Shown: positions 16,684 through 25,214 of the stretch, piece by piece | How positions within the stretch are numbered: position 1 is the first letter of the stretch | How the letters are laid out: each line of letters begins with the position of its first letter | The notes under the pieces: model-generated | What the model saw: the letters and a program-made list of their open reading frames with translations, nothing else | Told to the model about the DNA's origin: nothing | The model's database searches: none | Source: Paenibacillus sp. A3 | GTDB lineage: Bacteria > Bacillota > Bacilli > Paenibacillales > NBRC-103111 | Direction: 5' to 3' | Assembly (NCBI RefSeq): GCF_001399685.1 | Contig: NZ_JTHN01000048.1 | Span: forward strand, 1-45,705 | Length of the DNA: 45,705 bases | Position numbers and translations under genes: made by a program

Positions 16684-18960
16684 ATGAAACAGATCGAAAC
16701 CGTTTTTTATCTCATGTTGACCGCATCTCTGGCATCCACTGTCATCATACTGCTGCTGCTCTTGATTCGGAAGCTGCTGTACAAACACCTGGGCCCCCGG
16801 ATTTTTCATGTCCTGTGGTTTCTTGTGTTGATCAAGCTGCTTATTCCTATAGCTCCACAAAGTCCTGTCAGCCTCTTTAATCTGGTGCCGCACGGCATGC
16901 CGGATAAATCGTTTATGCCGAAATGGAATACGGAGCAGCCTCATTCTTCGGAAGCCGGATTTGAACCAAAGGTGGCCTTAAACCATAGCGAAGCGGCAAA
17001 TTTGAATCCAGCTCCTATGCCGAAGCAGACGGAAGAGTCAAATACAATCGTACAGCCGCCCCCTGAAATGCATACTTATGAAAAAGATCGGGTCGAGCCG
17101 CAAACGATGCTCACGATCGGCTCGCTTGTATGGGTTGCGGGACTTCTGTCTTTGAGTATGTATTACCTGTTTGTTGCCGTGAGATTCAAAAGAATCGTTG
17201 GGACCTCCCGCAAGCTCGATAACCGCGAGGTGCTCTCCGTTCTGGAGGCGTGCAAGGGGAAGCTGGGCATCACCGCAACGATTCCCGTCTATGAGACCGA
17301 TCGCCTCCATAGCCCATGCATCTACGGCTTGACGAAGCCGAGAATTTATTTGCCCGCGGATATCGTAACGATCGCCGATTCCCGTCAGCTTACGCACATC
17401 CTTCTGCATGAGCTTACCCATTACAAACGAAAGGACTTATGGTTCAATTTCCTGTGGACACTGACAGCCATGCTCCACTGGTACAATCCGGTGGTATGGC
17501 TTTCTATGAAAAAAATAAAGGCCGACCAGGAAGTCGCATGCGACGCGGGCGTACTCGAAGTGCTGGGGGAGCAGGAATCTTCATCCTACGGGATGACACT
17601 TCTTATGCTATCGCGGTTATTTGCCCGAAGCGCTTCTCCCCAAGCCAATCTTTCGCATTTTTTTGAAAACAATAAGGAAATGAAACGGAGAATTACCATG
17701 ATCGCAAAATTCAAAAAAGGTACGTATAAACTGTCCGCGGCCGCGATTATCCTGGTTCTTGGCTTAAGCGCCGTCATCCTTACGAATGCTTCGAAGGGCG
17801 TGAAGAACGCCGAAGCAGACGCAGATTCCAAGCAGGGGAGCCCTTCCTCATTTAAAATTGAGAGACTGAATGACTGGGCTAAATGGTTCATCAATCTGGA
17901 GAGGGCAAATGATTTTGCCGGGTTTCCATTCAAAGTCCCCGATTATCTTCCTGACGGCTATCAACTGAGTGATATTGGAATTTACGAGAAGTTTGTGAAT
18001 GGTACTCATAATCAGGTCATCATCGAGTTTGTATCAAATTTAGGAAAAGCTGATGAGAAACAATTCGAAGTGATCGCCTCCGAGGGAAATTTACTAAATG
18101 GGGCACTCTCCCAATTGTTGGAGGGGGATCAATCGAGGAGAACCCCGGGACCATCATGGGGCGCGGCACTACCCCGATCCTATATACAAGACGAGGTTAC
18201 ATATGCCGATATCAAAGGCGTTTTAGTAACAACCGTGCAAAAATACGAGCATCATGAACCGGAAATCGAAAAAACCTTCTTTTGGCGTGATTGGGATTGG
18301 CGTAATGTAGGAGTATACTACGGCATTCGATTCTATAGCGAAGATCATACCTCGGAAGGACTTCCTCTGAATCGGAGAAATATTTCGCAAGACGAATTGG
18401 AGAAAATTTTGCAATCTTTTAAATACCAGCAACAAATCCAACATGTCAGCTACGACGGAATATCGCATACGTTTTCGATCTATGGTGAAAAAGATTTGCA
18501 GGAAGCGGAAAAACTTCTGGGCTTTAAAGTGAAATTTCCGCTCACCCTGTCGAATAACGAACTTAAACTTGTAGCATTATACATGCGCAAGGCAGGAGCT
18601 ACCCCCGGCTCCTTCAGATTTAACGTGAATGCGGTTGAAAATTTATACATTCTAACAGACAAATCCAAAGATGGCAGTCTCAAGGTTTATCAGAGCAAAC
18701 TCCCGCTTATCAATGGTTCACAGTTGACGCTTATTCGGACTCTGAACATGAACGGTATCGATATTTCCGTCTATAGAGACGACAATTATGTCTATGGCGG
18801 ACCCTCCTACCGCGGCGACGCCAACCACACAGATATCATAAACCGAACCTATTACTTATGGAAGCAGAATGACATTTATTATGCTGCCCGCTTAGACGAT
18901 GATGAATTAAAGGGAAATCATGAAAAATTCATTAAAGCTTTCATACTCGCGCCTCAATGA
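16684..18960 (+). CDS. BlaR1-like M56 membrane metallopeptidase with atypical extracellular domain
   Basis: 758 residues. Four hydrophobic segments (about 8-30, 38-56, 143-166 and 352-368) frame a cytoplasmic zinc peptidase with HELTH at 242-246 and a third ligand Glu283 in DQEVACDAG. After the last membrane segment come ~370 extracellular residues containing DUF4367-like motifs (FPFKVPDYLPDGYQLSDI, then a second related stretch), not the penicillin-binding sensor domain of true BlaR1. It should therefore sense something other than a beta-lactam and cleave or inactivate the co-encoded BlaI. Start ATG 16684 has GAAGGAGA upstream; 49 bp separate it from the repressor gene. Confidence 0.88.
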   Translation: MKQIETVFYLMLTASLASTVIILLLLLIRKLLYKHLGPRIFHVLWFLVLIKLLIPIAPQSPVSLFNLVPHGMPDKSFMPKWNTEQPHSSEAGFEPKVALNHSEAANLNPAPMPKQTEESNTIVQPPPEMHTYEKDRVEPQTMLTIGSLVWVAGLLSLSMYYLFVAVRFKRIVGTSRKLDNREVLSVLEACKGKLGITATIPVYETDRLHSPCIYGLTKPRIYLPADIVTIADSRQLTHILLHELTHYKRKDLWFNFLWTLTAMLHWYNPVVWLSMKKIKADQEVACDAGVLEVLGEQESSSYGMTLLMLSRLFARSASPQANLSHFFENNKEMKRRITMIAKFKKGTYKLSAAAIILVLGLSAVILTNASKGVKNAEADADSKQGSPSSFKIERLNDWAKWFINLERANDFAGFPFKVPDYLPDGYQLSDIGIYEKFVNGTHNQVIIEFVSNLGKADEKQFEVIASEGNLLNGALSQLLEGDQSRRTPGPSWGAALPRSYIQDEVTYADIKGVLVTTVQKYEHHEPEIEKTFFWRDWDWRNVGVYYGIRFYSEDHTSEGLPLNRRNISQDELEKILQSFKYQQQIQHVSYDGISHTFSIYGEKDLQEAEKLLGFKVKFPLTLSNNELKLVALYMRKAGATPGSFRFNVNAVENLYILTDKSKDGSLKVYQSKLPLINGSQLTLIRTLNMNGIDISVYRDDNYVYGGPSYRGDANHTDIINRTYYLWKQNDIYYAARLDDDELKGNHEKFIKAFILAPQ

Positions 18961-19057
18961 GGCTGAGACCGCATGAGAAAGACCGGTAAAGGAGCCAGCC
19001 ATGTAAAACGGACGGAGCGCAAGCGATGATCGAATTCCACATAGCTTGAACTGATGC

Positions 19058-19090
19058 AGGAGGGGCGAGGGGGCCCCCTCCTTTCTTTTC
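19058..19090 (+). terminator. Rho-independent terminator after the M56 peptidase gene
   Basis: Stem AGGAGGGG (19058-19065) with CCCCTCCT (19075-19082), a 9-nt loop, then TTCTTTTC. It closes the blaI-blaR1-like operon. The rest of the 333-bp gap up to 19294 shows no supported gene. Confidence 0.75.
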
Positions 19091-19293
19091 GCCGGCGGCG
19101 CTCAGCGAATAATTTAGCCGTCATTTGTGTACCGGTTCAGCTCATCGGGCCGATCTTCACCTTGCACGCTCGTCGATCAATGGCGAGGAGGAATGCCCAC
19201 TCAGATGTCGAATGCTTCCAAAGTGGAGATCGAGAAATCTTCCGGCCAATACGTTAATACCAGTTGAATCCTATAGGAACGAGGAAATGAGCG

Positions 19294-20367
19294 ATGAAGC
19301 TTCATTTGCTATATAACGAATATCTGAATCTAAAATTCAACAGGGGATTACCGTCCGTTCAAACGGACTGCTTTGAATACTCCCATTGTGAAGACGATAG
19401 CACAGAATTATTCTTCGTGGGTCGCGAGAATGAGCCGTTTATCGAGTGGACGTATGAATTACAGCCGAAAGATCCGAATTACACCGTAAGCCCGGACTGG
19501 AAGCCTGTGCTCTCGGCTTTTTTTGAACATCTGGATGTCTATGACGAACTGATCCTCTATTATTTGCTGTTTACGATCAACAAAACGATGTCCATTGTCA
19601 AGATCAATCCGTACAATGCCATGAATGATTTTATGAAGAACTATTGTTTTTTTCAGTTAGCTCAATTGTCGGATGCTGCCAGCTTGAACGATGAACAGAG
19701 ACAGCAATTAAGAGACTTTTTCTTCTTTTTCTACCTTTATACTCACCCGGTGAATGAGGAGACCCTCTACTCCTTTTCATTCCGCGGGCAAGATTTGGTT
19801 CATACGAAAACCAATATCCATATGGAGCATTATTTTTCTGTATACCATGATTACTACAGCGAGCATCTCGACAAGTATAGAGATACATTATTCATCGCTC
19901 CGCATGAAATAAATGCCTGCAAACATCTTACGATGGAGTTGTTAAGGGCAATAGAGGGAAAATCGCCCAAGCTGGCCATGCCTCCGGAAGAAGGATTGGA
20001 AGATGTATTACGGCTAATCAATGACGTTGATTATTTGATCCATAGTTACTCCGAAAATAAAACAACGTTATTCGGGATGATGAGAGACTTTCTCTCTGAC
20101 CATCGCTCTAACCCTTATCGCGAGCATTGTTTTCGTACGCTGCTTCAGAATTATGTTTGTTATATCCTTTATTTTAAGTTTGATGAAATTCATGATTTGG
20201 TGGATTACTTTAAAGGCACTCCGTCATGGTGCGAAACGATCATCAATAAAATCTTTACGGATGCCATCTTTATTCAGAAGATTATGAGGCAAAACCGTAT
20301 AGATATTACCGAGTATAAGAATGTAGTCGAATTCTTCGACGAGGAGGCCCGAAGGATCTATCTGTGA
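19294..20367 (+). CDS. Protein of unknown function, 357 residues
   Basis: Start ATG 19294 is preceded by GAGGAAATGAGCG, a reasonable site. No family was recognised. The protein is soluble-looking, rich in Phe, Tyr and His, with a run of aromatics (DFFFFFYLYTHPV, ~residues 143-155), several predicted helices and no signal peptide. A conserved-looking block is DYYSEHLDKYRDTLFIAPHEINACKHL. It stands alone between a terminator and a hairpin, convergent with the ankyrin gene. Codon use looks coding throughout and there is no competing frame, so the gene is real, but its function cannot be proposed. Confidence 0.75.
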   Translation: MKLHLLYNEYLNLKFNRGLPSVQTDCFEYSHCEDDSTELFFVGRENEPFIEWTYELQPKDPNYTVSPDWKPVLSAFFEHLDVYDELILYYLLFTINKTMSIVKINPYNAMNDFMKNYCFFQLAQLSDAASLNDEQRQQLRDFFFFFYLYTHPVNEETLYSFSFRGQDLVHTKTNIHMEHYFSVYHDYYSEHLDKYRDTLFIAPHEINACKHLTMELLRAIEGKSPKLAMPPEEGLEDVLRLINDVDYLIHSYSENKTTLFGMMRDFLSDHRSNPYREHCFRTLLQNYVCYILYFKFDEIHDLVDYFKGTPSWCETIINKIFTDAIFIQKIMRQNRIDITEYKNVVEFFDEEARRIYL

Positions 20368-20403
20368 TCAGCTTTACGGGCCTATCGGCGAAACATGCGA
20401 AAG

Positions 20404-20427
20404 GAGCCTGCCAGCGGCAGCTCCTTC
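20404..20427. terminator. Hairpin between convergent genes, possible terminator
   Basis: AAGGAG-C-CTGCC-AGC-GGCAG-CTCCTT folds into a long stem with one bulge. It lies between the unknown 357-residue gene and the ankyrin gene. The flanks are not T-rich, so termination is plausible rather than certain. Confidence 0.45.
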
Positions 20428-20435
20428 ACAACATG

Positions 20436-21479
20436 TTAATCCATCATATGAAGAATGGCTTTGTTTACACATGCTTTGGCTAAATCCACAGCTGTCTTCC
20501 CGTCTCGATCTGTAGCATGAATGTCCGCGCCATATTCTAATAGCATTTCAATCGCGGCAACATTTTCTCTCCCAATCGCTCGATGCAAGGCGGTTTGTTT
20601 ACAATCATTTCTACCTGCAAGATCAGCTCCGTGATCCAGCAAAAATTTAATCCCGACAATGTTATTAACATCCGCAAAGTTATGTAGAGGAGGGAATGGC
20701 TTCCTTTCCTGGTTCACCTCGCAGCCCAACCTTAGAATATCTTCCAGTAGAGCTTCATCTTTACAATCAAGAGCAATCCCGAAACCCTTCTTATTGACCT
20801 CTTTTTGATAAACATCCGGAAATTCCAGACGAATATAATTCACAATATCGCTTGAGTGTTTAAAAGCAATTTCAAGAGGGGTTTGAGTCAGAGAACGTTT
20901 TCCTACGTTGGCCCCCTTCTCGGCCAATAGTCTAAATGCCTCCAAATTATCGTGTTTACTGCAAAACTGCAATGAAGTGCCGCTATATTTAAGAACTTTG
21001 TCCAAATCGGATTTGCTCGCGTGGGTGACCAGCTCTTTAATTTTCTCCATGTCATTCATATAACACGCAAACACCAATGTATTCTTAATTTTCTCCGCCT
21101 TCAACGATTGCTGTAAGATTTCTTTTCTTTCCTCTTCCTTCGGTTCCAACCCATATTTCTGGAAAATGATTAACTCAAAGGCGTCCGTATCAAAAAGCTC
21201 AGGATTCGTATCGTTCACAAGGCCATGCTCAACTAATTTGCCAGCGTCGACTTTGATACAAAGAATGCCCTTTCCCAGCATGAGTTCCTCAATTTCGTCC
21301 ATATATTTATCAAAAAGAGCAACAGTGGTGTGACCATCATAGGAAACTTCGTTTTCGAAAATGGGAAAATATCCGCTCGTAAACGAATTCTCCGTGCCTA
21401 AAATTAAATAGGTATACGTTTTTTCACTTAGCATAGGTTCGTTGATAATCGCGTCTACTAAATCAGCAAGGTTGTTCAT
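20436..21479 (-). CDS. Ankyrin-repeat protein
   Basis: 347 residues. The first ~125 form an unassigned domain that resembles SseB-like or enhanced-serine-sensitivity folds only vaguely; from about residue 130 there are ankyrin repeats (NLEAFRLLAEKGANVGKRSLTQTPLEIA, NIVGIKFLLDHGADLAGRNDCKQTALHRAIGRENVAAIEMLLEYGADIHATDRDGKTAVDLA). Ankyrins mediate protein-protein contacts, so an adaptor or antitoxin-like role is possible. GGAGG lies about nine bases before the ATG. The gene is 30 bp downstream of hxlR on the same strand and probably co-transcribed with it. Confidence 0.82.
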   Translation of the reverse strand: MNNLADLVDAIINEPMLSEKTYTYLILGTENSFTSGYFPIFENEVSYDGHTTVALFDKYMDEIEELMLGKGILCIKVDAGKLVEHGLVNDTNPELFDTDAFELIIFQKYGLEPKEEERKEILQQSLKAEKIKNTLVFACYMNDMEKIKELVTHASKSDLDKVLKYSGTSLQFCSKHDNLEAFRLLAEKGANVGKRSLTQTPLEIAFKHSSDIVNYIRLEFPDVYQKEVNKKGFGIALDCKDEALLEDILRLGCEVNQERKPFPPLHNFADVNNIVGIKFLLDHGADLAGRNDCKQTALHRAIGRENVAAIEMLLEYGADIHATDRDGKTAVDLAKACVNKAILHMMD

Positions 21480-21509
21480 CTGTTTAGGCCTCCATGTCTT
21501 TTCACGATT

Positions 21510-21881
21510 TTAAGCATTTTTTGAGCGTTCCGAGCAGGTGGACTTCCATTCACGTTGACGGATATATTGCTCGCCCCACTCGCTCAATTGGTCTAGTATG
21601 GATTTCAACGAGATTCCTAATTCACTCAGTTCATAGACCACTTTCGGCGGCACTTGATTATATACCGTTCTAATGATGATGCCGTCTTCCTCCAGCTCCC
21701 GAAGCTGCTGAGTTAACATTTTTTGCGTAATCTCGGGAATGGCTTTTTTTAATTCGCTCGTTCTCTTCGGCCCGGGGCCGCAGTTTAAATGACATAAAAT
21801 CAGCAGTTTCCATTTCCCCCCTAAAACCTCCAAAGTCGCTTCCGCGGGGATGTTAAACGTCCGTGTTGCCTGCCTTTCCAT
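21510..21881 (-). CDS. HxlR-family transcriptional regulator
   Basis: 123 residues with the family signature: LEVLGGKWKLLILCHL, TSELKKAIPEITQKMLTQQLRELEEDGIIIRTVYNQVPPKVVYELSELG, then the closing helix LDQLSEWGEQYI. HxlR proteins respond to aldehydes, quinones or redox stress; members such as YodB use a conserved N-terminal Cys, and here the only nearby cysteines are in the stretch LCHLNCGPG. It is divergent from a flavodoxin-fold reductase across about 170 bp containing two related dyads, the usual arrangement for a regulator and its target. Confidence 0.92.
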   Translation of the reverse strand: MERQATRTFNIPAEATLEVLGGKWKLLILCHLNCGPGPKRTSELKKAIPEITQKMLTQQLRELEEDGIIIRTVYNQVPPKVVYELSELGISLKSILDQLSEWGEQYIRQREWKSTCSERSKNA

Positions 21882-21925
21882 GGGATCACCATCCTCTCGC
21901 CGGGTCTTGGGTATAGTTACTTTTC

Positions 21926-21958
21926 GGTGCCTATATCACTGTTTGGTGCTTATAGCAC
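21926..21958. promoter_or_regulatory. Pair of dyads between hxlR and the oxidoreductase gene
   Basis: GGTGCCTATATCAC (21926-21939) and GGTGCTTATAGCAC (21945-21958) are near-identical, lie 19 bp apart start to start and are each imperfect palindromes (GTGCT-TAT-AGCAC in the second). A TATAAT (21989-21994) with a poor -35 for the plus-strand gene follows. They are likely HxlR operators. Confidence 0.6.
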
Positions 21959-22052
21959 ATAAAAGTGCGTTCTTCCCTTTTTTCCCAGTATAATAGATAA
22001 TTTCATCATACCTCATTGGAATTAAAAAGTTGAGAGATGGAAGGTGAAGTCG

Positions 22053-22637
22053 ATGAAAGTCTTGACCGTTGTATCGCACCCCAGGGTGAATTCCTTAACC
22101 TTTTCTGTTGCAAACAGATTTCTGCAGGGACTCGCTGATGCGGGTCACAAAACGGAGATGCTGGATCTGCATCGCAGCGGCTTTAATCCCGTGTTGTGGG
22201 AAGCGGATGAACCGGATTGGTCATCCGATCGCAAGATCTATTCGCCTGAGGTTGAGGCCGAAATGGAGCGAATGAAGAAGTACGATGCTCTCGCCTATAT
22301 TTTCCCGATCTGGTGGTTCAATCTACCTGCTATGCTCAAGGGATATATCGACCGGGTATGGAATAATGGTTTTGCGTACGGCTCCAATAAATTGCATCAT
22401 AAACAAGTACTGTGGCTTGGTTTGGCCGCAGCTCCGAAAGAACTCTTTGAGAAGAGACAGTACGACAAGATGCTGTCCCAGCATCTGAACATCGGAATCG
22501 CCGATTACTGCGGGATCTCTAATAGCCAGGTTGAGATATTATATGACACCTTGGATTCAAGGCCGGAAATTTTTGAGAATCTCCTGATGCGAGCTTACCA
22601 TCTGGGACTACATTATGACAACGATTCGGGGCAGTAA
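22053..22637 (+). CDS. Flavodoxin-fold NAD(P)H oxidoreductase (quinone reductase type)
   Basis: About 194 residues of the flavodoxin-like-fold NAD(P)H dehydrogenase family (MdaB/KefF/YwrO-like): LTVVSHPRVNSLTFSVANRFL binds FMN/FAD phosphate and YIFPIWWFNLPAMLKGYIDRVWNNGFAYG is the family hallmark. It would reduce quinones or similar electrophiles using NAD(P)H in the cytoplasm, in keeping with control by the divergent HxlR regulator. ATG 22053 is preferred over GTG 22044 because GGAAGGTGA lies five bases upstream of it. Confidence 0.9.
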   Translation: MKVLTVVSHPRVNSLTFSVANRFLQGLADAGHKTEMLDLHRSGFNPVLWEADEPDWSSDRKIYSPEVEAEMERMKKYDALAYIFPIWWFNLPAMLKGYIDRVWNNGFAYGSNKLHHKQVLWLGLAAAPKELFEKRQYDKMLSQHLNIGIADYCGISNSQVEILYDTLDSRPEIFENLLMRAYHLGLHYDNDSGQ

Positions 22638-22687
22638 CATGCGTCTTTTCATGCACGCGCAGAAAAATCTGTGGTTTGCTCGAACGC

Positions 22688-22730
22688 AAAAAGGACACGA
22701 CCGTTGAAACGAGTTGTGTCCTTTTTGTTG
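22688..22730 (+). terminator. Rho-independent terminator after the oxidoreductase gene
   Basis: Stem AAAAAGGACAC (22688-22698) with GTGTCCTTTTT (22716-22726), 17-nt loop, tail TTTTTGTTG. The A-rich left flank makes it potentially bidirectional. Confidence 0.85.
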
Positions 22731-22806
22731 TAATGGCTTCATTAATATAAATGAATATGACATCATGTATCCACCTTCTCTGAAGCCGAGTAGATCACGA
22801 TGTCAT

Positions 22807-23160
22807 TTATCTTCCATTTTTAGCATCCTTACTTCGCTTTTCCTTGAGCAATCTGTACATTTCCAGACTATCCTTTAAGTGTCCGGCTTCATCTGTAGTC
22901 AAGTCTTCCGGTTCCCCATCAATAATCAGTCGGTTTATCTTTTTCTTGTCCCCGGGTTCGTTCAAACTTCCTACCAAAAGCCAATCAATCGACACGCCAT
23001 ACAATTGCGCAAGCTTCTGCAGCACTTCGTTATCGGGTTGCGATCTATCATTTTCATACTTGGATATTGTGGTAAAATCGATCCCGATTTTTTGGGCTAC
23101 TTGCTCCTGTGTCAACTGCTTTCGATTTCTGGATTGTTTTAACCGCTCTCCGAAAGTCAT
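22807..23160 (-). CDS. XRE-family HTH regulator (cI-like)
   Basis: About 117 residues: HTH_3 domain MTFGERLKQSRNRKQLTQEQVAQKIGIDFTTISKYENDRSQPDNEVLQKLAQLYGVSIDWLL, then a short acidic C-terminal part ending DSLEMYRLLKEKRSKDAKNGR. The frame extends to 23229, but ATG 23160 has GAGGTGG five bases upstream and starts exactly at the HTH, so it is chosen. A 7-bp dyad lies just upstream over its own promoter. It is the first gene of the AT-rich island and is divergent from a small membrane protein, a phage-repressor-like layout. Confidence 0.88.
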   Translation of the reverse strand: MTFGERLKQSRNRKQLTQEQVAQKIGIDFTTISKYENDRSQPDNEVLQKLAQLYGVSIDWLLVGSLNEPGDKKKINRLIIDGEPEDLTTDEAGHLKDSLEMYRLLKEKRSKDAKNGR

Positions 23161-23176
23161 CGGCCCCACCTCTGAG

Positions 23177-23197
23177 TTCAAGTATACGAAACTTGAA
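23177..23197. promoter_or_regulatory. XRE operator dyad
   Basis: TTCAAGT-N7-ACTTGAA, perfect arms, covers a minus-strand TATACT at the XRE gene's promoter. A related shorter dyad CAAG-N5-CTTG lies at 23257-23269, just downstream of the divergent promoter. The regulator probably represses both directions. Confidence 0.6.
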
Positions 23198-23214
23198 CTT
23201 TCTTCAACATAAAT

Positions 23215-23243
23215 TTGACGATAATTCAATTTTTATTTATAAT
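23215..23243 (+). promoter_or_regulatory. SigA-type promoter for the small membrane protein
   Basis: TTGACG (23215-23220), 17-bp spacer, TATAAT (23238-23243). It faces the 23299 gene and lies between two XRE-type dyads. Confidence 0.75.
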
Positions 23244-23298
23244 ATTGAAGTATCATCAAGTTTCGCTTGCAATAAAAAATTGTATTGGAGATGGTACT

Positions 23299-23574
23299 AT
23301 GATTTATCTTACTTGGTTTGGAATCATGGGTCTCATTTCATTAGTTCTTATTATGATCTATAAATTTCAAGCCCGAAAAAAGCCCCAAATTAAAATTATA
23401 TGGCTACTTCCCGACGAATCAATTCACGAAACGACCGTGCAGAGCATTGAGGAAATTATACCTTTACTACACTCCGTGCAAAAAATTAGCATCCATAACC
23501 TATCATATCGCTACAGGGAATCCGAGCTCATGATTGATGAAGATGGTTTTAGTCTGGCGGTATCACTTAAGTGA
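23299..23574 (+). CDS. Small single-pass membrane protein of unknown function
   Basis: 91 residues: one N-terminal membrane helix (MIYLTWFGIMGLISLVLIMIYKF), a basic stop-transfer (QARKKPQIK) and a ~60-residue cytoplasmic domain. The frame opens at 23215 inside the promoter; ATG 23299 has GGAG eight bases upstream. It is divergent from the XRE regulator and probably repressed by it. No family recognised. Small membrane proteins under an XRE repressor occur in phage and toxin modules, but nothing here proves that. Confidence 0.6.
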   Translation: MIYLTWFGIMGLISLVLIMIYKFQARKKPQIKIIWLLPDESIHETTVQSIEEIIPLLHSVQKISIHNLSYRYRESELMIDEDGFSLAVSLK

Positions 23575-23728
23575 TGCTGCTTTTTCATACCCATAGCAAC
23601 GCTTGGGCCTAACTTGATTTCACTAATAGCTCGTGGATCCAGAATAAACTCTCCCCAGCAATATACGGTGCGATGTGATGGAGCATATGGAACGATTCAC
23701 ACGGGGGTTTTATAAGTTATTAGTTGGA

Positions 23729-24622
23729 CTATTCTTGATCGCCAGTTGGTAAATTCCAATAAGGTATATCATATGAACTTGTTGTACTGCTGTAATGTCT
23801 TTTTTTATTGTTACACTTATTACAGAGAATTTGAAGATTGGAGGGATCATTGCTTCCGTGTTTATCCAAGGGGACTATATGATCCATATCAGGGTCGATA
23901 CCTAAAAAAAGGTCTCCAGAGAGTGGGTTGCGACAGATCGTGCAAACACCCTTATCTCGAAAAAACACTCCTCTTTTTAACCAAACCGGCCATGAAGACA
24001 TGCGTTTTATTTTTCCAGTTTCCGAGATGAATTCTGAGTGCAATTGATGTAGGTGAGCTTTGTCTCTAACTATATACTCCGCAAGTCTTTCATGGAAATC
24101 ACGAAGAAAATGTTTATTCAACATCAGTACATGAAAAGCTGAGTGGATAATGTTGGGTTTAAGTTCATCTATTTTTTCTTGGATCCAGTCTACATAAGCA
24201 ATAAGCTTCCTGCAACTCTTACAGTTTTCACAGAAGCCATGCCTCTCGATATATTCAAAATTAGGAATGATTTTAGATGGAATCCTAACATCGAAATCTT
24301 TCAAAGTGTTCTCATAAAAAACAAAAATCTCTTGACTGTAATCGCTATTTCTAAAATCTTCGATTACACTTGAATTATTAGAAATACACCATAAGTACTC
24401 GTGAAGTATTGTTTCTTTCTCTGATTTAAATAGTTTATGCGGAAACTCATCACGAATTGCTTCCCAAAAATACTCAAAATCCCAATAATCACCATAAAAA
24501 TCTTGGATTGCATTGCTTACTAGATGTATGGAGTCTGAGTATGAAAATCGTTCGTGTTTTATGTGTCGCATTAAATATCTCCTATAACTTTTTTCCATTG
24601 TGCTCAGGAAGGGTGCAGGCAA
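23729..24622 (-). CDS. HNH endonuclease
   Basis: 297 residues. The C-terminal ~85 residues are a zinc-ribbon HNH nuclease: Cys227/Cys230 (CTIC), Asp247-His248 in DMDHIVPLDKHG, Asn262 in DPSNLQILC, and Cys267/Cys270 (CNKC). The first ~210 residues are helical and not recognised; they contain three further cysteines (CENCKSC, 131-137). The start is TTG 24622, with TGAGG six bases upstream; the next in-frame ATG (24598) has no site. It is an orphan nuclease in the AT-rich island and could be a restriction-type, defence or mobile-element enzyme. Confidence 0.85.
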   Translation of the reverse strand: MPAPFLSTMEKSYRRYLMRHIKHERFSYSDSIHLVSNAIQDFYGDYWDFEYFWEAIRDEFPHKLFKSEKETILHEYLWCISNNSSVIEDFRNSDYSQEIFVFYENTLKDFDVRIPSKIIPNFEYIERHGFCENCKSCRKLIAYVDWIQEKIDELKPNIIHSAFHVLMLNKHFLRDFHERLAEYIVRDKAHLHQLHSEFISETGKIKRMSSWPVWLKRGVFFRDKGVCTICRNPLSGDLFLGIDPDMDHIVPLDKHGSNDPSNLQILCNKCNNKKRHYSSTTSSYDIPYWNLPTGDQE

Positions 24623-25214
24623 TATAAACCTCAGACATCAATTCAATTCCACACGGTGCGTAGCATGAAATATTTGTTCATCGTTCAAAGTACTATGATT
24701 GTTTCCTGACTGGCTTTCCAATTATTGAATCTATCAATTGAATGCCATGTACATGAATATCTATCATGCAACTAAAAATACTCGTCGTAAGTCCTTAAAC
24801 GAATAATTGCTTATCAGAGAATGAACAACTGATTTCAGGACTTGCGAGTTCCAATTTTTACATTCGCATAAATAAATTAATTTAGGTGTTGTCGTAGCAT
24901 CCCGATAAATACATCAACATTTGTAGACCCTCTAACAAGTTCAATATTCTTTCTTTTTTAGTCTTCATTTATAAAATCAGGACCCTCTCTTCTCTGTATG
25001 GAAAATCAATCAGTGGACTGATTCTCTACATATACCATCAATCTTGTAGGGTATCGAAATATAGTATCTGTAACCTTCAATTTGCCCCCGCTTTTCCAAA
25101 AAATATATATTCCTTATCTTCAGTAGCAATTTCCTATAATCGGAATTACAAGTTGAATATCGTGAACTTATCACATACAATTAAATATATTCCAAATATA
25201 GGGAGTGTTGCAAT
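24623..25214. other. AT-rich intergenic stretch with a long inverted repeat
   Basis: Nearly 600 bp without a supported gene. An imperfect inverted repeat pairs ACTCG...AAGTCCT (24780-24795) with AGGACTTGCGAGT (24837-24849) around a 41-nt loop; it could be the base of a structured RNA or a decayed element end. The remainder is AT-rich with no clear promoter pair except the sequence leading into the 25215 gene. Confidence 0.35.

Noticed and set aside
11972-22872. 25-base near-repeat at 11972 and 22848 as att sites of an element
   Set aside because: Both copies lie in the same reading frame of an XRE-type tail, so shared coding ancestry explains them better than integration sites.
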